A DNA stretch of 64,000 nt from Calothrix sp. NIES-4105 (GCF_002368415.1 NZ_AP018290.1:9973717-10037716), one strand, 5' to 3'; positions 1 through 10,073 are shown, counted from the stretch's first letter. Program-made: numbers and translations. Notes: a model not told the origin generated them from the letters alone.

Positions 1-398
1 AACAAAGCAATTTTAACTTGATGGTTGTGAGATTTTTGTAAAGATTATCCAAATTATCTGTAAGTATATACACAGAACTGACTTGATTAGAGTAGAAAAT
101 AAATATACGGGCAATGTACCACTTTAAAAAATGTTACTCCCTGATAGCGAACTGTTCAAATTATTGTTAGTTCGTTCATGTCAGAACAATAAATCGTCAC
201 CTCCTATCTGTTGAAAAGAGAAACGCTATATTTCACGGGTTGACAGAGTAGCATCACCAGTTTGTAAATAGTCGGATATTTTTGCAGAATCTATTGATTT
301 TGCAACATGTATATAGTTTTTCGGTTTTGCAAAAAAAATACCCAGTGGACATTTGCTTGTCTGGTGCTGGTACAACTTTTTATTCTTCTTTTTCAATT
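1..398. other. left-edge intergenic region
   Basis: No convincing gene is visible. The stretch is AT-rich and ends in front of the PA14/sorbosone dehydrogenase gene. An in-frame TTG at 282 would extend that gene by 39 codons, but the added residues look neither like a clean signal peptide nor like a domain, so the stretch is treated as leader. Confidence 0.5.
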
Positions 399-3300
399 AT
401 GCAGCCAAATAATAATTTTTCCAGTGAGAATGGACAGTTTAACATCAGTCACAACCTCTCTAGCAATTCAGTAATTGCTACCCCTTCCACATTAGATATA
501 TCTACACAACAGTTTCAAGTTGGTAGGTCTAGTTCTGACGCTGCGGTATTAGAAACAGCAACTGGGTTAAAAGCAGAATACTATAACAATATTGATTTTA
601 CTGACCTGAAACTAACTCGCATTGATGGCACAGTTAATTTTGATTGGCGTTATGGTTCTCCTGATAGTTCAATAGCTGCTGACACATTTAGTGTACGCTG
701 GACTGGTCAAGTTTTGGCTAAATACAGCGAAAATTACACCTTCTTTACAACTTCGGATGATGGTGTAAGGTTGTGGGTGAATAATCAATTAGTTGTTGAC
801 CGCTTTATAGACCAAGCTGCAACCGAAGCCAGAGGTAGTATCTCTTTAATTGCAGGACAGAAGTATAATATTCGTCTGGACTACTACGAAAATGGTGGAG
901 AAGCAGTTGCTAGACTCTTGTGGTCAAGTGCTAGCCAAGCAAGAGAAATTATTCCTACTTCTCAATTATTCAGTGGAGGATTGCCGACTGCAACACTTAG
1001 CGCAGCTTCAGTTACTACGGCAGGCGCCAATACCTATAACTTTAATGTTATTTATCGTGACGATACAGGTATTGATGTTGCTTCTTTAGATAATAGAGAT
1101 GTTTTAGTGACAGGTCCTGGAAACTTTAGTCAGTTGGCAACTTTGGTAAGTGTAGATGCTGATGCTAATGGAACTTCACGTACTGCCACTTACCATATTA
1201 ATACTCCTGGTGGCAGTTGGGATGTTGCTGATAATGGCGCCTATATAGTTACTCTACAGCCGAATCAAGTTAGTGACACCAGTGGTAATTTTGCTGTTAC
1301 TACAAATTTAGGAAATTTCCTAGTAAATGTACCAATCGCAGGTGCCGATACAGGAACCGGATTAAAAGCAGAATACTATAACAATATTGATTTTACTGAC
1401 CTGAAATTAACTCGTACTGATGCCACGGTGAACTTTAACTGGGGTTTTGCTTCACCTGATGCATCGATGGCGCCTGATACATTCAGTGTACGTTGGACTG
1501 GTCAGGTAATGCCGCTATACACCGAAAATTATACGTTTTTTACAACTTCAGATGACGGTGTAAGATTGTGGGTTGATGACCAGTTAATTGTCAACCGCTA
1601 TATTGACCAATCAGCTACAGAAGCTAATGGTACTATTTCCCTTGTTGCAGGTCGCAAATATAATATTCGTCTTGATTACTACGAAAATGGTGGAGAGGCA
1701 GTTTCTCGACTTGCTTGGTCAAGTAACAGCCAAGCTAAAGAAATCATTCCTCGTTCCCAGTTATTTAGTGTACCAGCTGTTTCACCCACACCTACACCCA
1801 CACCTGCACCTACACCTACACCCACACCCACACCTACACCCACACCTACACCTACACCTACACCTACACCTACACCCACACCTAATGGCAAAGGATTAAA
1901 AGGTGAATATTACAACAATATTGATTTTACTGACTTAAAGCTAACTACTACTGACGCTACAGTTAATTTTGACTGGGGTACTCGTTCACCAAGCGAATTT
2001 ATTGGCGCCGATACTTTCAGTGTACGCTGGACTGGTCAAGTAATGGCTAAATACAGCGAAACTTACAATTTCTTCACTACTTCAGATGATGGTGTGCGGT
2101 TGTGGGTGAATAACCAGTTAATTATTGACCGCTTTATTGACCAGTCAGCTACAGAAGCCAGAGGTACTATTTCGCTTGTAGCTGGTCAGAAATATGATAT
2201 TCGCATGGATTATTTTGAAAATGGAGGTGAAGCAGTTGCAAGACTCACTTGGTCGAGCGCAAGTCAAGCAAAAGAAATTATTCCGCAATCTTATTTATTC
2301 TCACCACCCGCACTCCCAATTATCCTTTTAGGGGCGCCACCAGCAAGTGTTGCCGAAAATGCTGGTAGTGTAAGTGTAAATATTGTGCGAACAGGTGAAG
2401 ACTTAAGCGGTACATCTTCAATTCAGTACACTACCAGACGGGATACAGCAACACCAGGAGAAGATTATGTAGAAAATAGCGGTACAGCAATCTTCGCACC
2501 TGGAGAAACTAGCAAGACAATTACAATTCCAATCCTTAACGATACTAATTCAGAAAACGACGAAAGCTTTGCTTTTGTTATCGACCAACCACAAGGAGCA
2601 GGCTTAGGAACTACCAGAACTGTTAATATTACAATTGACGATGATGACCGAAATTACCTGACATTTACTCAGCCAACGGTGAGCGAAAGTGATGGAACCG
2701 CAGTTGTTACAGTCAAACGAGGCAGTGCAGTTAATGCAGCAAGTGTAAGATACGCAACAGTTGATGGTAGTGCGGTTGCAGGAAGTGACTTTACTGCTGT
2801 GTCAGGAACTTTAAATTTTGCAGTCGGCGAACGTAGTAAGACAATTGCAATTCCAATTTTAAACAATAATATTAGCGAATCAAACGAAAACTTCACACTC
2901 CAATTTAGTAATACAGTAGGAGTAAACTTAACGACTCAAGATAAAGCGGTTATTAGCATTATTGATGATGACCCAGGTTTATTTACAAAAGAAGTAGTAG
3001 TAAGAAATATTGATAGACCCACATTCATCGACTGGATACCCACATCCAACGATACACCAATGATGTTAATTGCTCAGAAAAATGGTGTAGTCAGAGTACA
3101 AGAAAATGGAAACTTACTTGCAACACCTTTCATTGATATCTCTAATCAAGTCAATGATGCACATGACCGTGGTTTATTAAGTCTTGCCATTCACCCAGAT
3201 TTTGTAAACAATCCATACGTGTATTTGCTGTTTACCTATGACCCACCAGAAGTATATGCTTCTGCTAATGTCAATAATCCTAATACTTTATCTGGACCCG

Positions 3301-4313
3301 ATGAACGTGGAAACCGTCCTTCTAGATTAATTCGAGTTACTGCTGATGCTAGGAACAATTACAGAACAGTTGTTCCAGGTAGCGAAGTTGTCTTATTAGG
3401 TAAAAACAGTAATTGGGAAAATACCAGTCGTCCTGATGTTAACAGCACAGGTAACTTTGATACGGCGCCTTCAGGAATTGTAGCTAGAGACGGTAGAAAG
3501 TTTGTCGATGCTCAAGATTATCTCAATAACCTTAACAACATCACAAACATTGAAGACTATCTAGCAACCGATAGTGAAACTCACACTATAGGTACTGTAA
3601 GGTTTGGTACAGATGGTTCTTTATTCGTCACAAATGGCGATGGTACATCTTACAACCGTATGGATCCGCGCACAATTCGGGTACAAGACTTAAACAACCT
3701 TTCTGGAAAAATCCTTCGTATTAACCCAATAACAGGTGAAGGTTTAGCCGATAATCCTTTCTACAACGGTAATCCCAACAGCAACATTTCTAAAGTTTAC
3801 AGTTCTGGGTTGCGTAATCCTTTCCGGATGACCATCGACAAACGCACAAATACTCCATACGTTGGAGATGTTGGTTGGACAACATGGGAAGAAATTAACA
3901 CAGGACGAGGTAAAAACTTTGGTTGGCCATACTTTGAAGGTGGTAGCAATGGTAACGAACAACAACAACAATACGCCGTTCTGCCTTCGGCTCAAGCATT
4001 CTATGCAAGCGGCGCCTCAGTAGAAGCACCACTGTATTCTTACAGACATAATTCTGGTGGCGATGCCATAGTTGTAGGTGATTTTTATACGGGAAATAAT
4101 TACCCTGCAATATATCAAAACTCGCTATTCATCAGTAACGTATCTAAAGGAACCATTGACTCTCTCACTTTAAATAGCCAGGGTCAAGTTAATTCCGTAC
4201 AACGTTTTGCATCAGATGTGTTCACACCAGTACAACTGATTACAGGGCCAGACGGTAATCTTTACTACACCAGCGTGTTTGGTAATGAAATTGGTCGCTG
4301 GAAATACGCTTAA
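399..4313 (+). CDS. triple-PA14, Calx-beta, PQQ sugar dehydrogenase-like extracellular protein
   Basis: Large modular protein, predicted to act outside the cell on carbohydrate. Three near-identical PA14 domains (about nt 562-975, 1357-1770, 1894-2307), each opening GLK(A/G)EYYNNIDFTDLKLT and carrying the FFTTSDDGVRLWV core, are followed by two Calx-beta domains (about 2320-2970, with acidic Ca-binding ends such as IDDDD) and a C-terminal glucose/sorbosone dehydrogenase-type beta-propeller (about 2985-4310) with HDRGLLSLAIHPDF, SGLRNPFRMTID and GDVGWTTWEEIN. A Pro-Thr linker joins PA14-2 and PA14-3. PA14 domains usually bind glycans; the dehydrogenase domain is a quinoprotein family. The ATG at 399 is preferred over the TTG at 282, though neither has a clear Shine-Dalgarno sequence. 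No classical signal peptide is visible, so the export route is unknown. Domain calls are firm; the substrate is not. Confidence 0.85.
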   Translation: MQPNNNFSSENGQFNISHNLSSNSVIATPSTLDISTQQFQVGRSSSDAAVLETATGLKAEYYNNIDFTDLKLTRIDGTVNFDWRYGSPDSSIAADTFSVRWTGQVLAKYSENYTFFTTSDDGVRLWVNNQLVVDRFIDQAATEARGSISLIAGQKYNIRLDYYENGGEAVARLLWSSASQAREIIPTSQLFSGGLPTATLSAASVTTAGANTYNFNVIYRDDTGIDVASLDNRDVLVTGPGNFSQLATLVSVDADANGTSRTATYHINTPGGSWDVADNGAYIVTLQPNQVSDTSGNFAVTTNLGNFLVNVPIAGADTGTGLKAEYYNNIDFTDLKLTRTDATVNFNWGFASPDASMAPDTFSVRWTGQVMPLYTENYTFFTTSDDGVRLWVDDQLIVNRYIDQSATEANGTISLVAGRKYNIRLDYYENGGEAVSRLAWSSNSQAKEIIPRSQLFSVPAVSPTPTPTPAPTPTPTPTPTPTPTPTPTPTPTPTPNGKGLKGEYYNNIDFTDLKLTTTDATVNFDWGTRSPSEFIGADTFSVRWTGQVMAKYSETYNFFTTSDDGVRLWVNNQLIIDRFIDQSATEARGTISLVAGQKYDIRMDYFENGGEAVARLTWSSASQAKEIIPQSYLFSPPALPIILLGAPPASVAENAGSVSVNIVRTGEDLSGTSSIQYTTRRDTATPGEDYVENSGTAIFAPGETSKTITIPILNDTNSENDESFAFVIDQPQGAGLGTTRTVNITIDDDDRNYLTFTQPTVSESDGTAVVTVKRGSAVNAASVRYATVDGSAVAGSDFTAVSGTLNFAVGERSKTIAIPILNNNISESNENFTLQFSNTVGVNLTTQDKAVISIIDDDPGLFTKEVVVRNIDRPTFIDWIPTSNDTPMMLIAQKNGVVRVQENGNLLATPFIDISNQVNDAHDRGLLSLAIHPDFVNNPYVYLLFTYDPPEVYASANVNNPNTLSGPDERGNRPSRLIRVTADARNNYRTVVPGSEVVLLGKNSNWENTSRPDVNSTGNFDTAPSGIVARDGRKFVDAQDYLNNLNNITNIEDYLATDSETHTIGTVRFGTDGSLFVTNGDGTSYNRMDPRTIRVQDLNNLSGKILRINPITGEGLADNPFYNGNPNSNISKVYSSGLRNPFRMTIDKRTNTPYVGDVGWTTWEEINTGRGKNFGWPYFEGGSNGNEQQQQYAVLPSAQAFYASGASVEAPLYSYRHNSGGDAIVVGDFYTGNNYPAIYQNSLFISNVSKGTIDSLTLNSQGQVNSVQRFASDVFTPVQLITGPDGNLYYTSVFGNEIGRWKYA
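1783..1883 (+). repeat. in-frame Pro-Thr hexanucleotide repeat
   Basis: About 100 bp of CCTACA/CCCACA units encode alternating Pro-Thr (with one Ala) between the second and third PA14 domains. It is a flexible extracellular linker, and repeats of this kind can change length by slippage. Confidence 0.85.
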
Positions 4314-4320
4314 ATAGTAG

Positions 4321-4386
4321 GGTGGGCTGAAGCCACCATATTCTACAGGCGGGGACGCCTGTTCCACAAGTCCACAAGTCCACAAG
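4321..4386. repeat. hairpins plus 8-bp tandem repeat after the PA14 gene
   Basis: A short hairpin (GTGGGCTGAAGCCACC) follows the stop codon. It is followed by an ACAGGC...GCCTGT inverted repeat at 4345-4362 and three copies of TCCACAAG at 4363-4386. The ACAGGC-type repeat recurs in variant form near 29170, 51735, 57285 and 62060, so it is a dispersed intergenic repeat that may also act as a terminator here. Confidence 0.55.
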
Positions 4387-4477
4387 TCACGAGTTCCAAA
4401 ATTTATTTGAGATTTTTAAAAATATTTTCATAAATGTTTCATTATTAATTAATGACCCATGAGGATACTTAGCTAAG

Positions 4478-5980
4478 ATGAAATCTTTTATAAGAAAGTT
4501 ATATATGAAAGCTCAACTGAATTATCCTCTATTGCGGCGCCAAACTCGTATGGGTGTGCGGATGCGTCTTTTGGCATGGTACTTTCTCTTGACTGCTTGT
4601 ACTGTTATAGTGTCGCTGCAAGTAACTCGTCAAATATACTGCGATAGCTTAAAAGCCAAAGCTGATGCATCGATTATCAAAGAAATCGAGCGCTTTAAGC
4701 TTATGTCAGATAAATATACTTATGTTTCGACTCCCAAGCTCTTAGATAAATTTATTACTAACTATGCACCCACACGTAATGAGTATGTTATTACGCTGTT
4801 AAATGACCAGGTTTATAAATCTAAACCCGAACTTTCTCAAGATATACAAGAAAAATTACCATCACTTGTGCAGCAATGGCGCCAAAAAGCCGAGTTTGAG
4901 CGAGGCAAGGTTTATATTGCTCCTTCTCGAATTAGATATGCTGGACAATCAATGACTAAAAACGAAGATAAGGGAACTGTCATTGCTATTAACGATTCTT
5001 CAGCAGATTATCAAGCGGGCACTAGTGCAATTGTTTTAGTGATGCAAGTAACTATCGTCGTGCTAATTATATTCTTTATTGTGGCATGGATAACAACAGG
5101 TAAGGTATTATATCCATTACGGCTTGTAACAGAAACAGCACATTCAATCAGCGAGTCAGATATGACGTTGCGTATCCCTGTGCAAGGTTCGGATGAAATT
5201 GCAGAACTAACAACTACGCTTAATGAAATGCTTGATAGATTGCAATTTGCATTCGATAGCCAGCAAAGGTTCCTTAATGATGTCAGCCACGAACTACGCA
5301 CTCCCATCACAATTATTCAGGGACATTTAGAGATGTTACAGTTTTGTCCTGAAAAACAGCCAGAAACTATGGCGTTGGTAATGGACGAACTTGACAGGAT
5401 GAATAGGTTAGTTAATGATTTATTGTTGCTAGCAAAAACCGAACGTCCAGATTTTCTAAAATTAAAACCAGAGGAATTAGACTGGTTAACAGAGGAAATT
5501 TTTCTCAAAGCACGTAGTTTTGCCAACCGTAACTGGAAGTTAGAATCTAAAGGCTTAAGTCCAATCACAGTAGATAGACAGCGCTTAACCCAAGCAGTAA
5601 TGAATCTCGTCCAAAATGCAGTTCGCCACACCATGCAAGGTGATACTATTACACTTGGTTCTTCTGTGAAAGGGGATTTTGTTTATATTTGGGTAAGCGA
5701 TACAGGCGAAGGTATTGCACCGGAAAACCAAAAGCGGATTTTTGACCGCTTTGCACGCGCGACAAAACACGACCAGAACTTTGAAGGACACGGTTTAGGA
5801 CTTTCAATCGTTAGTGCAATAGCCGTTGCTCATGGTGGTAAAGTTGAACTTTCGAGCAGTTTGGGATATGGTTCGACTTTTACTATTGTAATTCCCCTTG
5901 TTCCCTCAAATGATGCAATACATGAATCTAATACTCCAAAACGGCGCCCATTTGTAAAGTCAGGTTTATTTTCATTCTGA
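4478..5980 (+). CDS. transmembrane sensor histidine kinase
   Basis: 500-residue two-component kinase. Order seen: short cytoplasmic N-terminus, membrane segment about 27-47, extracytoplasmic sensor region about 50-180, second membrane segment about 185-210, HAMP linker, HisKA domain with the phospho-acceptor His271 in DVSHELRTP, then HATPase with N box (LVQNAVRHT), G1 box (DTGEGIAPE), F box (FDRFARA) and G2 box (GHGLGLSIV). All catalytic boxes are intact, so it should autophosphorylate and pass phosphate to an OmpR-type regulator. No regulator is adjacent; the nearest is at 13885. A GAGGA Shine-Dalgarno lies about 10 nt before the ATG. The signal sensed cannot be read from the sequence. Confidence 0.92.
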   Translation: MKSFIRKLYMKAQLNYPLLRRQTRMGVRMRLLAWYFLLTACTVIVSLQVTRQIYCDSLKAKADASIIKEIERFKLMSDKYTYVSTPKLLDKFITNYAPTRNEYVITLLNDQVYKSKPELSQDIQEKLPSLVQQWRQKAEFERGKVYIAPSRIRYAGQSMTKNEDKGTVIAINDSSADYQAGTSAIVLVMQVTIVVLIIFFIVAWITTGKVLYPLRLVTETAHSISESDMTLRIPVQGSDEIAELTTTLNEMLDRLQFAFDSQQRFLNDVSHELRTPITIIQGHLEMLQFCPEKQPETMALVMDELDRMNRLVNDLLLLAKTERPDFLKLKPEELDWLTEEIFLKARSFANRNWKLESKGLSPITVDRQRLTQAVMNLVQNAVRHTMQGDTITLGSSVKGDFVYIWVSDTGEGIAPENQKRIFDRFARATKHDQNFEGHGLGLSIVSAIAVAHGGKVELSSSLGYGSTFTIVIPLVPSNDAIHESNTPKRRPFVKSGLFSF

Positions 5981-6166
5981 AATTTATATATGCGCGCCCG
6001 ATAATTATTTCATTTAGTTATTAAAGTATTTATTTATACCTAAGATGTATCTATTCCTGGTATTATTGCTTAGTTTCAGAAGATACTGTAAACAGTCTAG
6101 GCATTTAGGAAAGTGGTATGACATGATGAAATCTCATAAATACACTAATTTAAGAGGTTTCAAACA

Positions 6167-7072
6167 ATGTTTAGTAAAAGCTTAGTTACCAAGTTAGGAT
6201 GTGTCTTAGCAGTAGTAGGAGCATTATTAGTCCCAACAACCGCTCAAGCGAATACAGGAAGCACTGAAAAAACCTTGATTGACTGGGATAAGGTTGCTCA
6301 ACAAAATCAATGGGCAAATCCTACATTAAATAGTAGCTTCAATCGCACAATTAATGTAGATGGTGGCGGACAAGTTAACTTTGGATTTTTACTTGGAACA
6401 AATATCGGATTCTCAACGCATGGGAACAGTGGTTTAACACCTGCAATTAATAGTGTTCTCAATGGAAGCAAACCAGATACTGATAAAAGTTTACACATTC
6501 AAATTGACCCAGGTGTAAAGTCTAACTTAACAGTTCCTACAGGTACAGCATTTGGTCAGACATATGCTGGCGCCTTAAATATGGCGACTACCTTTAGTGG
6601 CTTTGGTGGGGCTTTAAATGGTGTTTCCTTTGTTTTACACGACATAGATATTTCTGGAACTGGTTCTGATATTAGTTGGCAAGATAGGGTAATTTTGAGA
6701 GGGTTTTTGGGAAATGAAGTAGTTAACACCATTTTTACAAGACCAGGAAGCAGTGGATTACCTAATAACGTAAGTCTAATCAATCCTAATACTCTTGATG
6801 GTGTTCGGAGTGTAGACAATGACAATGGTGGTAGTGGCGATATTCTGGTATCTTTTGGTGGTGCGATTGACAGGTTCGAGTTAATCTTTACAGAAGGCGG
6901 TCGTACCACACAAACAAATCCAAGTAGCCACGGTATTGGTATTGGTGATATCAGTTATACTAGTGTTGCAAAATCTGTTCCAGAACCTACTGCTGTTATT
7001 GGTTTATTTGCTTTGGGTGCTTTTAGTGTAAGTTCTCTTCGTCAACGCAAGCAACAAGTAGCGGAAGAATAA
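6167..7072 (+). CDS. PEP-CTERM sorting-domain exported protein
   Basis: 301-residue secreted protein. It starts with a signal peptide (hydrophobic about 8-24, cleavage near TAQA-NT) and ends with a PEP-CTERM signal: VPEP, a hydrophobic stretch (AVIGLFALGAFSVSSL) and a basic tail RQRKQQ. The family is processed by an exosortase and is often linked to surface polysaccharide. The body is Gly/Ser/Asn-rich with predicted beta structure and no known catalytic motif. AAGAGGT sits about 9 nt before the ATG, which supports this start. It is a single-gene unit with its own terminator downstream. No exosortase is in the window. Confidence 0.85.
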   Translation: MFSKSLVTKLGCVLAVVGALLVPTTAQANTGSTEKTLIDWDKVAQQNQWANPTLNSSFNRTINVDGGGQVNFGFLLGTNIGFSTHGNSGLTPAINSVLNGSKPDTDKSLHIQIDPGVKSNLTVPTGTAFGQTYAGALNMATTFSGFGGALNGVSFVLHDIDISGTGSDISWQDRVILRGFLGNEVVNTIFTRPGSSGLPNNVSLINPNTLDGVRSVDNDNGGSGDILVSFGGAIDRFELIFTEGGRTTQTNPSSHGIGIGDISYTSVAKSVPEPTAVIGLFALGAFSVSSLRQRKQQVAEE

Positions 7073-7143
7073 ATTAAAGAAGCGCGCGTTAATTTATAAA
7101 TTTTTACAAGGAAAGAATTGATTAGTAGCTAATATCTGAATTT

Positions 7144-7182
7144 AAACCTGGGAAGAAATATGAATGTTCTTCTCAGGTTTTA
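7144..7182 (+). terminator. rho-independent terminator after the PEP-CTERM gene
   Basis: A 14-bp stem (AAACCTGGGAAGAA paired with TTCTTCTCAGGTTT, one G-U pair) with a 9-nt loop and a short T-rich tail lies 70 bp after the stop codon. Confidence 0.75.
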
Positions 7183-7384
7183 TGCTTTTATGGTTGAAGC
7201 GGTTTTCTACCATTTTTTTATGAAGATACACATTATTGTTCTTAGCTCCCTTCCGTGCGGGGAATTGGGGCACAATTCACTTGTATTTACCGTAGCATAG
7301 AACACAATAAGATAACAAAATTAATCTTAAAAAGATTATAAATTTGCTTAAAATATCCAGTCAACCCACTATCCACACACCGAA

Positions 7385-8569
7385 ATGATTGTTCTTATAT
7401 ACATCGTCATTGGTCTGACTTATATAGGTTTAGGTTTGGGGTATATACCTGGTTTACGAATGAATCGAGCTAGTATAGCAATAGTCGGCGCCTCTTTACT
7501 CATGGCATTAGGGGTTTTAGACTTGAAACAAGCATGGGCAGCAATTGATTATAGAACACTGATTTTTCTGTTTAGCATGATGGTGGTCGCCACCAACTTA
7601 AATTACTCTGGTTTTTTTCAACTAGTGCTGAATACTGTCACGCACTACATCCGGAGTCCTTTTGGTTTGCTAATAGTTTTAACATTTAGCAGTGCAATAC
7701 TCTCAGCTTTTTTTCTTAATGATACTATTGCTTTAATTCTTACTCCCTTAACTCTAGGCTTAACCCAAACCTTAAACCTCAAACCTATTCCTTATTTACT
7801 TGCTCTGGCAGGAGCAACTAATATTGGTTCTGTAGCAACATTAAGTGGTAATCCCCAAAATATATTGATTGGTTCTGCTTCTGGCATTAGTTATCTTGAT
7901 TTTGCGTCATCTTTAACTCCTATTGCACTTTTTAGTTTACTAATTGAGATTGGGTTACTATGGTGGCTATATCCTGATGTCCGGTCTACTAAATCTTGTT
8001 TAAGTGATAAACCTGTACGTAACTATGTACTCAAACCGTTACTAACAAAAAGCCTTTTAATTACCGCAGGATTATTGGCTGCATTCTTAATTGGTATAGA
8101 ACCAGCCCAAGCAACACTAGTAGCAGCGGGTTTACTATTTATTACTCGCCGAATCAAACCACAAAGAATATTAAATAAGGTAGATTGGGACTTACTAGTA
8201 ATGTTTTCGGGGCTATTTATTGTTACAGCAGCGGTAGGGAAGTTAGGAATATTGAATTTATTTAGTAGTTATATTGATACTTCCCTAAGTATATTAGGAG
8301 TAACTGCTCTGCTTTCAAATTTAGTTTCAAATGTTCCAGCAGTATTACTACTAGAGAATTTAATTCCTCATCCCGATACAAAAACCTGGTTACTATTAGC
8401 CGCTGGGTCTACCTTAGCTGGAAATCTAACTTTGTTAGGTTCAGTTGCTAATTTAATTGTCGCTGAGGCTGTTGCTAAACTCGGTTTTCAATTGTCTTTT
8501 TGGGAACATTTACGTTTTGGATTACCGCTAACTTTTTTGACTCTAATTTTGGCATATTGGTGGATTTAA
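7385..8569 (+). CDS. ArsB/NhaD-superfamily anion (SLC13-like) permease
   Basis: 394 residues that are almost all hydrophobic, about 10-11 membrane segments, with the family's duplicated halves. Diagnostic are LIFLFSMMVVATNLNYSG, LSAFFLNDTIALILTPL and GATNIGSVATLSGNPQNIL, the last being the conserved helix-hairpin motif of the ion-transporter superfamily (ArsB, NhaD, SLC13). It should be an inner-membrane secondary transporter for an anion or Na+/H+. The substrate cannot be told; arsenite, sulfate or dicarboxylate are all possible. No arsenic genes flank it. The 300 bp upstream hold only the preceding terminator and AT-rich DNA. Confidence 0.85.
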   Translation: MIVLIYIVIGLTYIGLGLGYIPGLRMNRASIAIVGASLLMALGVLDLKQAWAAIDYRTLIFLFSMMVVATNLNYSGFFQLVLNTVTHYIRSPFGLLIVLTFSSAILSAFFLNDTIALILTPLTLGLTQTLNLKPIPYLLALAGATNIGSVATLSGNPQNILIGSASGISYLDFASSLTPIALFSLLIEIGLLWWLYPDVRSTKSCLSDKPVRNYVLKPLLTKSLLITAGLLAAFLIGIEPAQATLVAAGLLFITRRIKPQRILNKVDWDLLVMFSGLFIVTAAVGKLGILNLFSSYIDTSLSILGVTALLSNLVSNVPAVLLLENLIPHPDTKTWLLLAAGSTLAGNLTLLGSVANLIVAEAVAKLGFQLSFWEHLRFGLPLTFLTLILAYWWI

Positions 8570-8579
8570 AAGTTGATAT

Positions 8580-10073
8580 TTATTCTAAACCGCTATCAAT
8601 CAAATTAATTTCTTCTTCCAGCAATAATGCATCAATTGAAATTACTTGAATTTCAGTGTCTGAGGGTAAAATATATACTGCCTTCGAAATAGTATCTTCG
8701 GCTTCTTCGGTTTCTGACGTTTCTGAGGTTTCGAGGGCGCCTACCTGTTGTTCAACGTCGAGACTACTTGGAGTTTCTGATAACTGAGCTTCTAAGGTGC
8801 CTTCTATAGATGTATCAGTTGTATACTCAACCGGATAAATAGTATTTTCGGCTTCTGAGGCTTCTAAGATGGCAATTATCTGTTGGTCAAGGTCAAAATT
8901 AATTGTAGTTTCTGATAACTCGGCTTCTGTTGCACCTTCTATAAATATATTAGTTGTATAGTTAACCGGAGAAATAGTATCAAGGGCTTCTTCAGCTTCT
9001 TTGCCATCAATTAGCTGTTGGTCAACGTCAAGACTAGTTGAATCTGATAACTCGGCTTCTGTTGCAGCTTCTATAAATATATCAGTTGTATTTTCAACCG
9101 GAGAAATAGTATCAGAGGCTTCAGAGATATCTGAGGTTTCTAAGGTTTCTGAGGTGTTAATTACTAGTTGGTTTTCGTTAAGGCTGGTTGAGTCTGATAA
9201 CTCGGCTTCTGTTGCAGCTTCTATAAATATATCAGTTGTATTTTCAACCGGAGAAATAGTATCAGAGGCTTCAGAGGCTTCAGAGGCTTCAGAGATATCT
9301 GAGGTTTCTGAGGTGTTAATTACTAGTTGGTTTTCGTTAAAACTGGTTGAGTCTGATAACTGACCTTCTGTTGCGCCTTCTATATATATATTAGTTGTAT
9401 TTTCAACCGGAGAAATAGTATCAGAGGCTTCAGAGGCTTCAGAGATTTCAGAGATTTCTGAGGTTTCTGAGGCGCCAATCACCTGCTGCACAACGTCAAG
9501 ACTGGTTGAATCTGATAACTGCGCTTCTGTTGCGCCTTCTATATATATATCAGTTGTATTTTCAACCGGAGAAATAGTATCAGAGGCTTCAGAGGTTTCT
9601 GAAGTGTCAATTAGCAGTTGGTCAACGTCAAGACTGGTTGAATCTGATAACTGGTCATAAGGGGTGCTGTAATTAAATGTATCAGTTATATATTCAACTG
9701 ACTGATTATTATCAAGGGCAGTATTTTGTACTGTGTCGGCGCCAAGTTCAACAGAAGTCGTATCTATTGCATCACCGACAACAGCATGAGTAGCTCCTTG
9801 AGCGACTGCCTTAACTGCATCTCCTACACCTTTAGCTGTTTGGAACAGACCCCCGCCTATTGTCTTAGCGGCACTTCCTAAACCAGTGCTTGTGTGGTTA
9901 AAGCCCTGAGCAATTCTTCTTCCTGCTATTGCAGCAGCTAATGAACCTAATGTACCACCAATAAGTCCACCTATTAGCGCTCTATTTACTCCATCATTTT
10001 TCTCTTTTTCGGGTTGACGAGGATTTGGTTGAGGTGTCGTTGTCTGGTCAAACCCCTGCTTACTTTCAGCCAT
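8580..10073 (-). CDS. acidic tandem-repeat protein with Gly/Ala-rich N-terminus, unknown
   Basis: Not recognised. Residues about 30-100 form a Gly/Ala-rich amphipathic or membrane-active stretch (LIGGLIGGTLGSLAAAIAGR, then TIGGGLFQTAKGVGDAVKAV). The rest is six to seven imperfect repeats of about 45-55 residues built on DTISPVENTTDIYIEGATEA, LSDSTSLDVDQ and a variable Ser-Glu-Ala run. It is very acidic and probably disordered. Copies differ mainly in the number of SEA units, as expected of slippage and unequal recombination. GGAG lies about 10 nt before the ATG. It is convergent with the permease, the stops being about 10 bp apart. It could be a surface or membrane-tethered spacer protein; no function is claimed. 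Confidence 0.75.
   Translation of the reverse strand: MAESKQGFDQTTTPQPNPRQPEKEKNDGVNRALIGGLIGGTLGSLAAAIAGRRIAQGFNHTSTGLGSAAKTIGGGLFQTAKGVGDAVKAVAQGATHAVVGDAIDTTSVELGADTVQNTALDNNQSVEYITDTFNYSTPYDQLSDSTSLDVDQLLIDTSETSEASDTISPVENTTDIYIEGATEAQLSDSTSLDVVQQVIGASETSEISEISEASEASDTISPVENTTNIYIEGATEGQLSDSTSFNENQLVINTSETSDISEASEASEASDTISPVENTTDIFIEAATEAELSDSTSLNENQLVINTSETLETSDISEASDTISPVENTTDIFIEAATEAELSDSTSLDVDQQLIDGKEAEEALDTISPVNYTTNIFIEGATEAELSETTINFDLDQQIIAILEASEAENTIYPVEYTTDTSIEGTLEAQLSETPSSLDVEQQVGALETSETSETEEAEDTISKAVYILPSDTEIQVISIDALLLEEEINLIDSGLE
9000..9640 (-). repeat. tandem DNA repeats inside the acidic repeat gene
   Basis: Units of roughly 130-170 bp recur with long identical blocks, for example the GGAGAAATAGTATCAGAGGC block near 9101, 9249, 9408 and 9568. 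Each carries a variable number of TCAGAGGCT 9-mers that code for Ser-Glu-Ala. Confidence 0.75.

Noticed and set aside
9001-9363. 120-codon plus-strand frame opposite the acidic repeat gene
   Set aside because: It is the reverse complement of the repeats and has repeat-driven absence of stops, no ribosome-binding site and no family.
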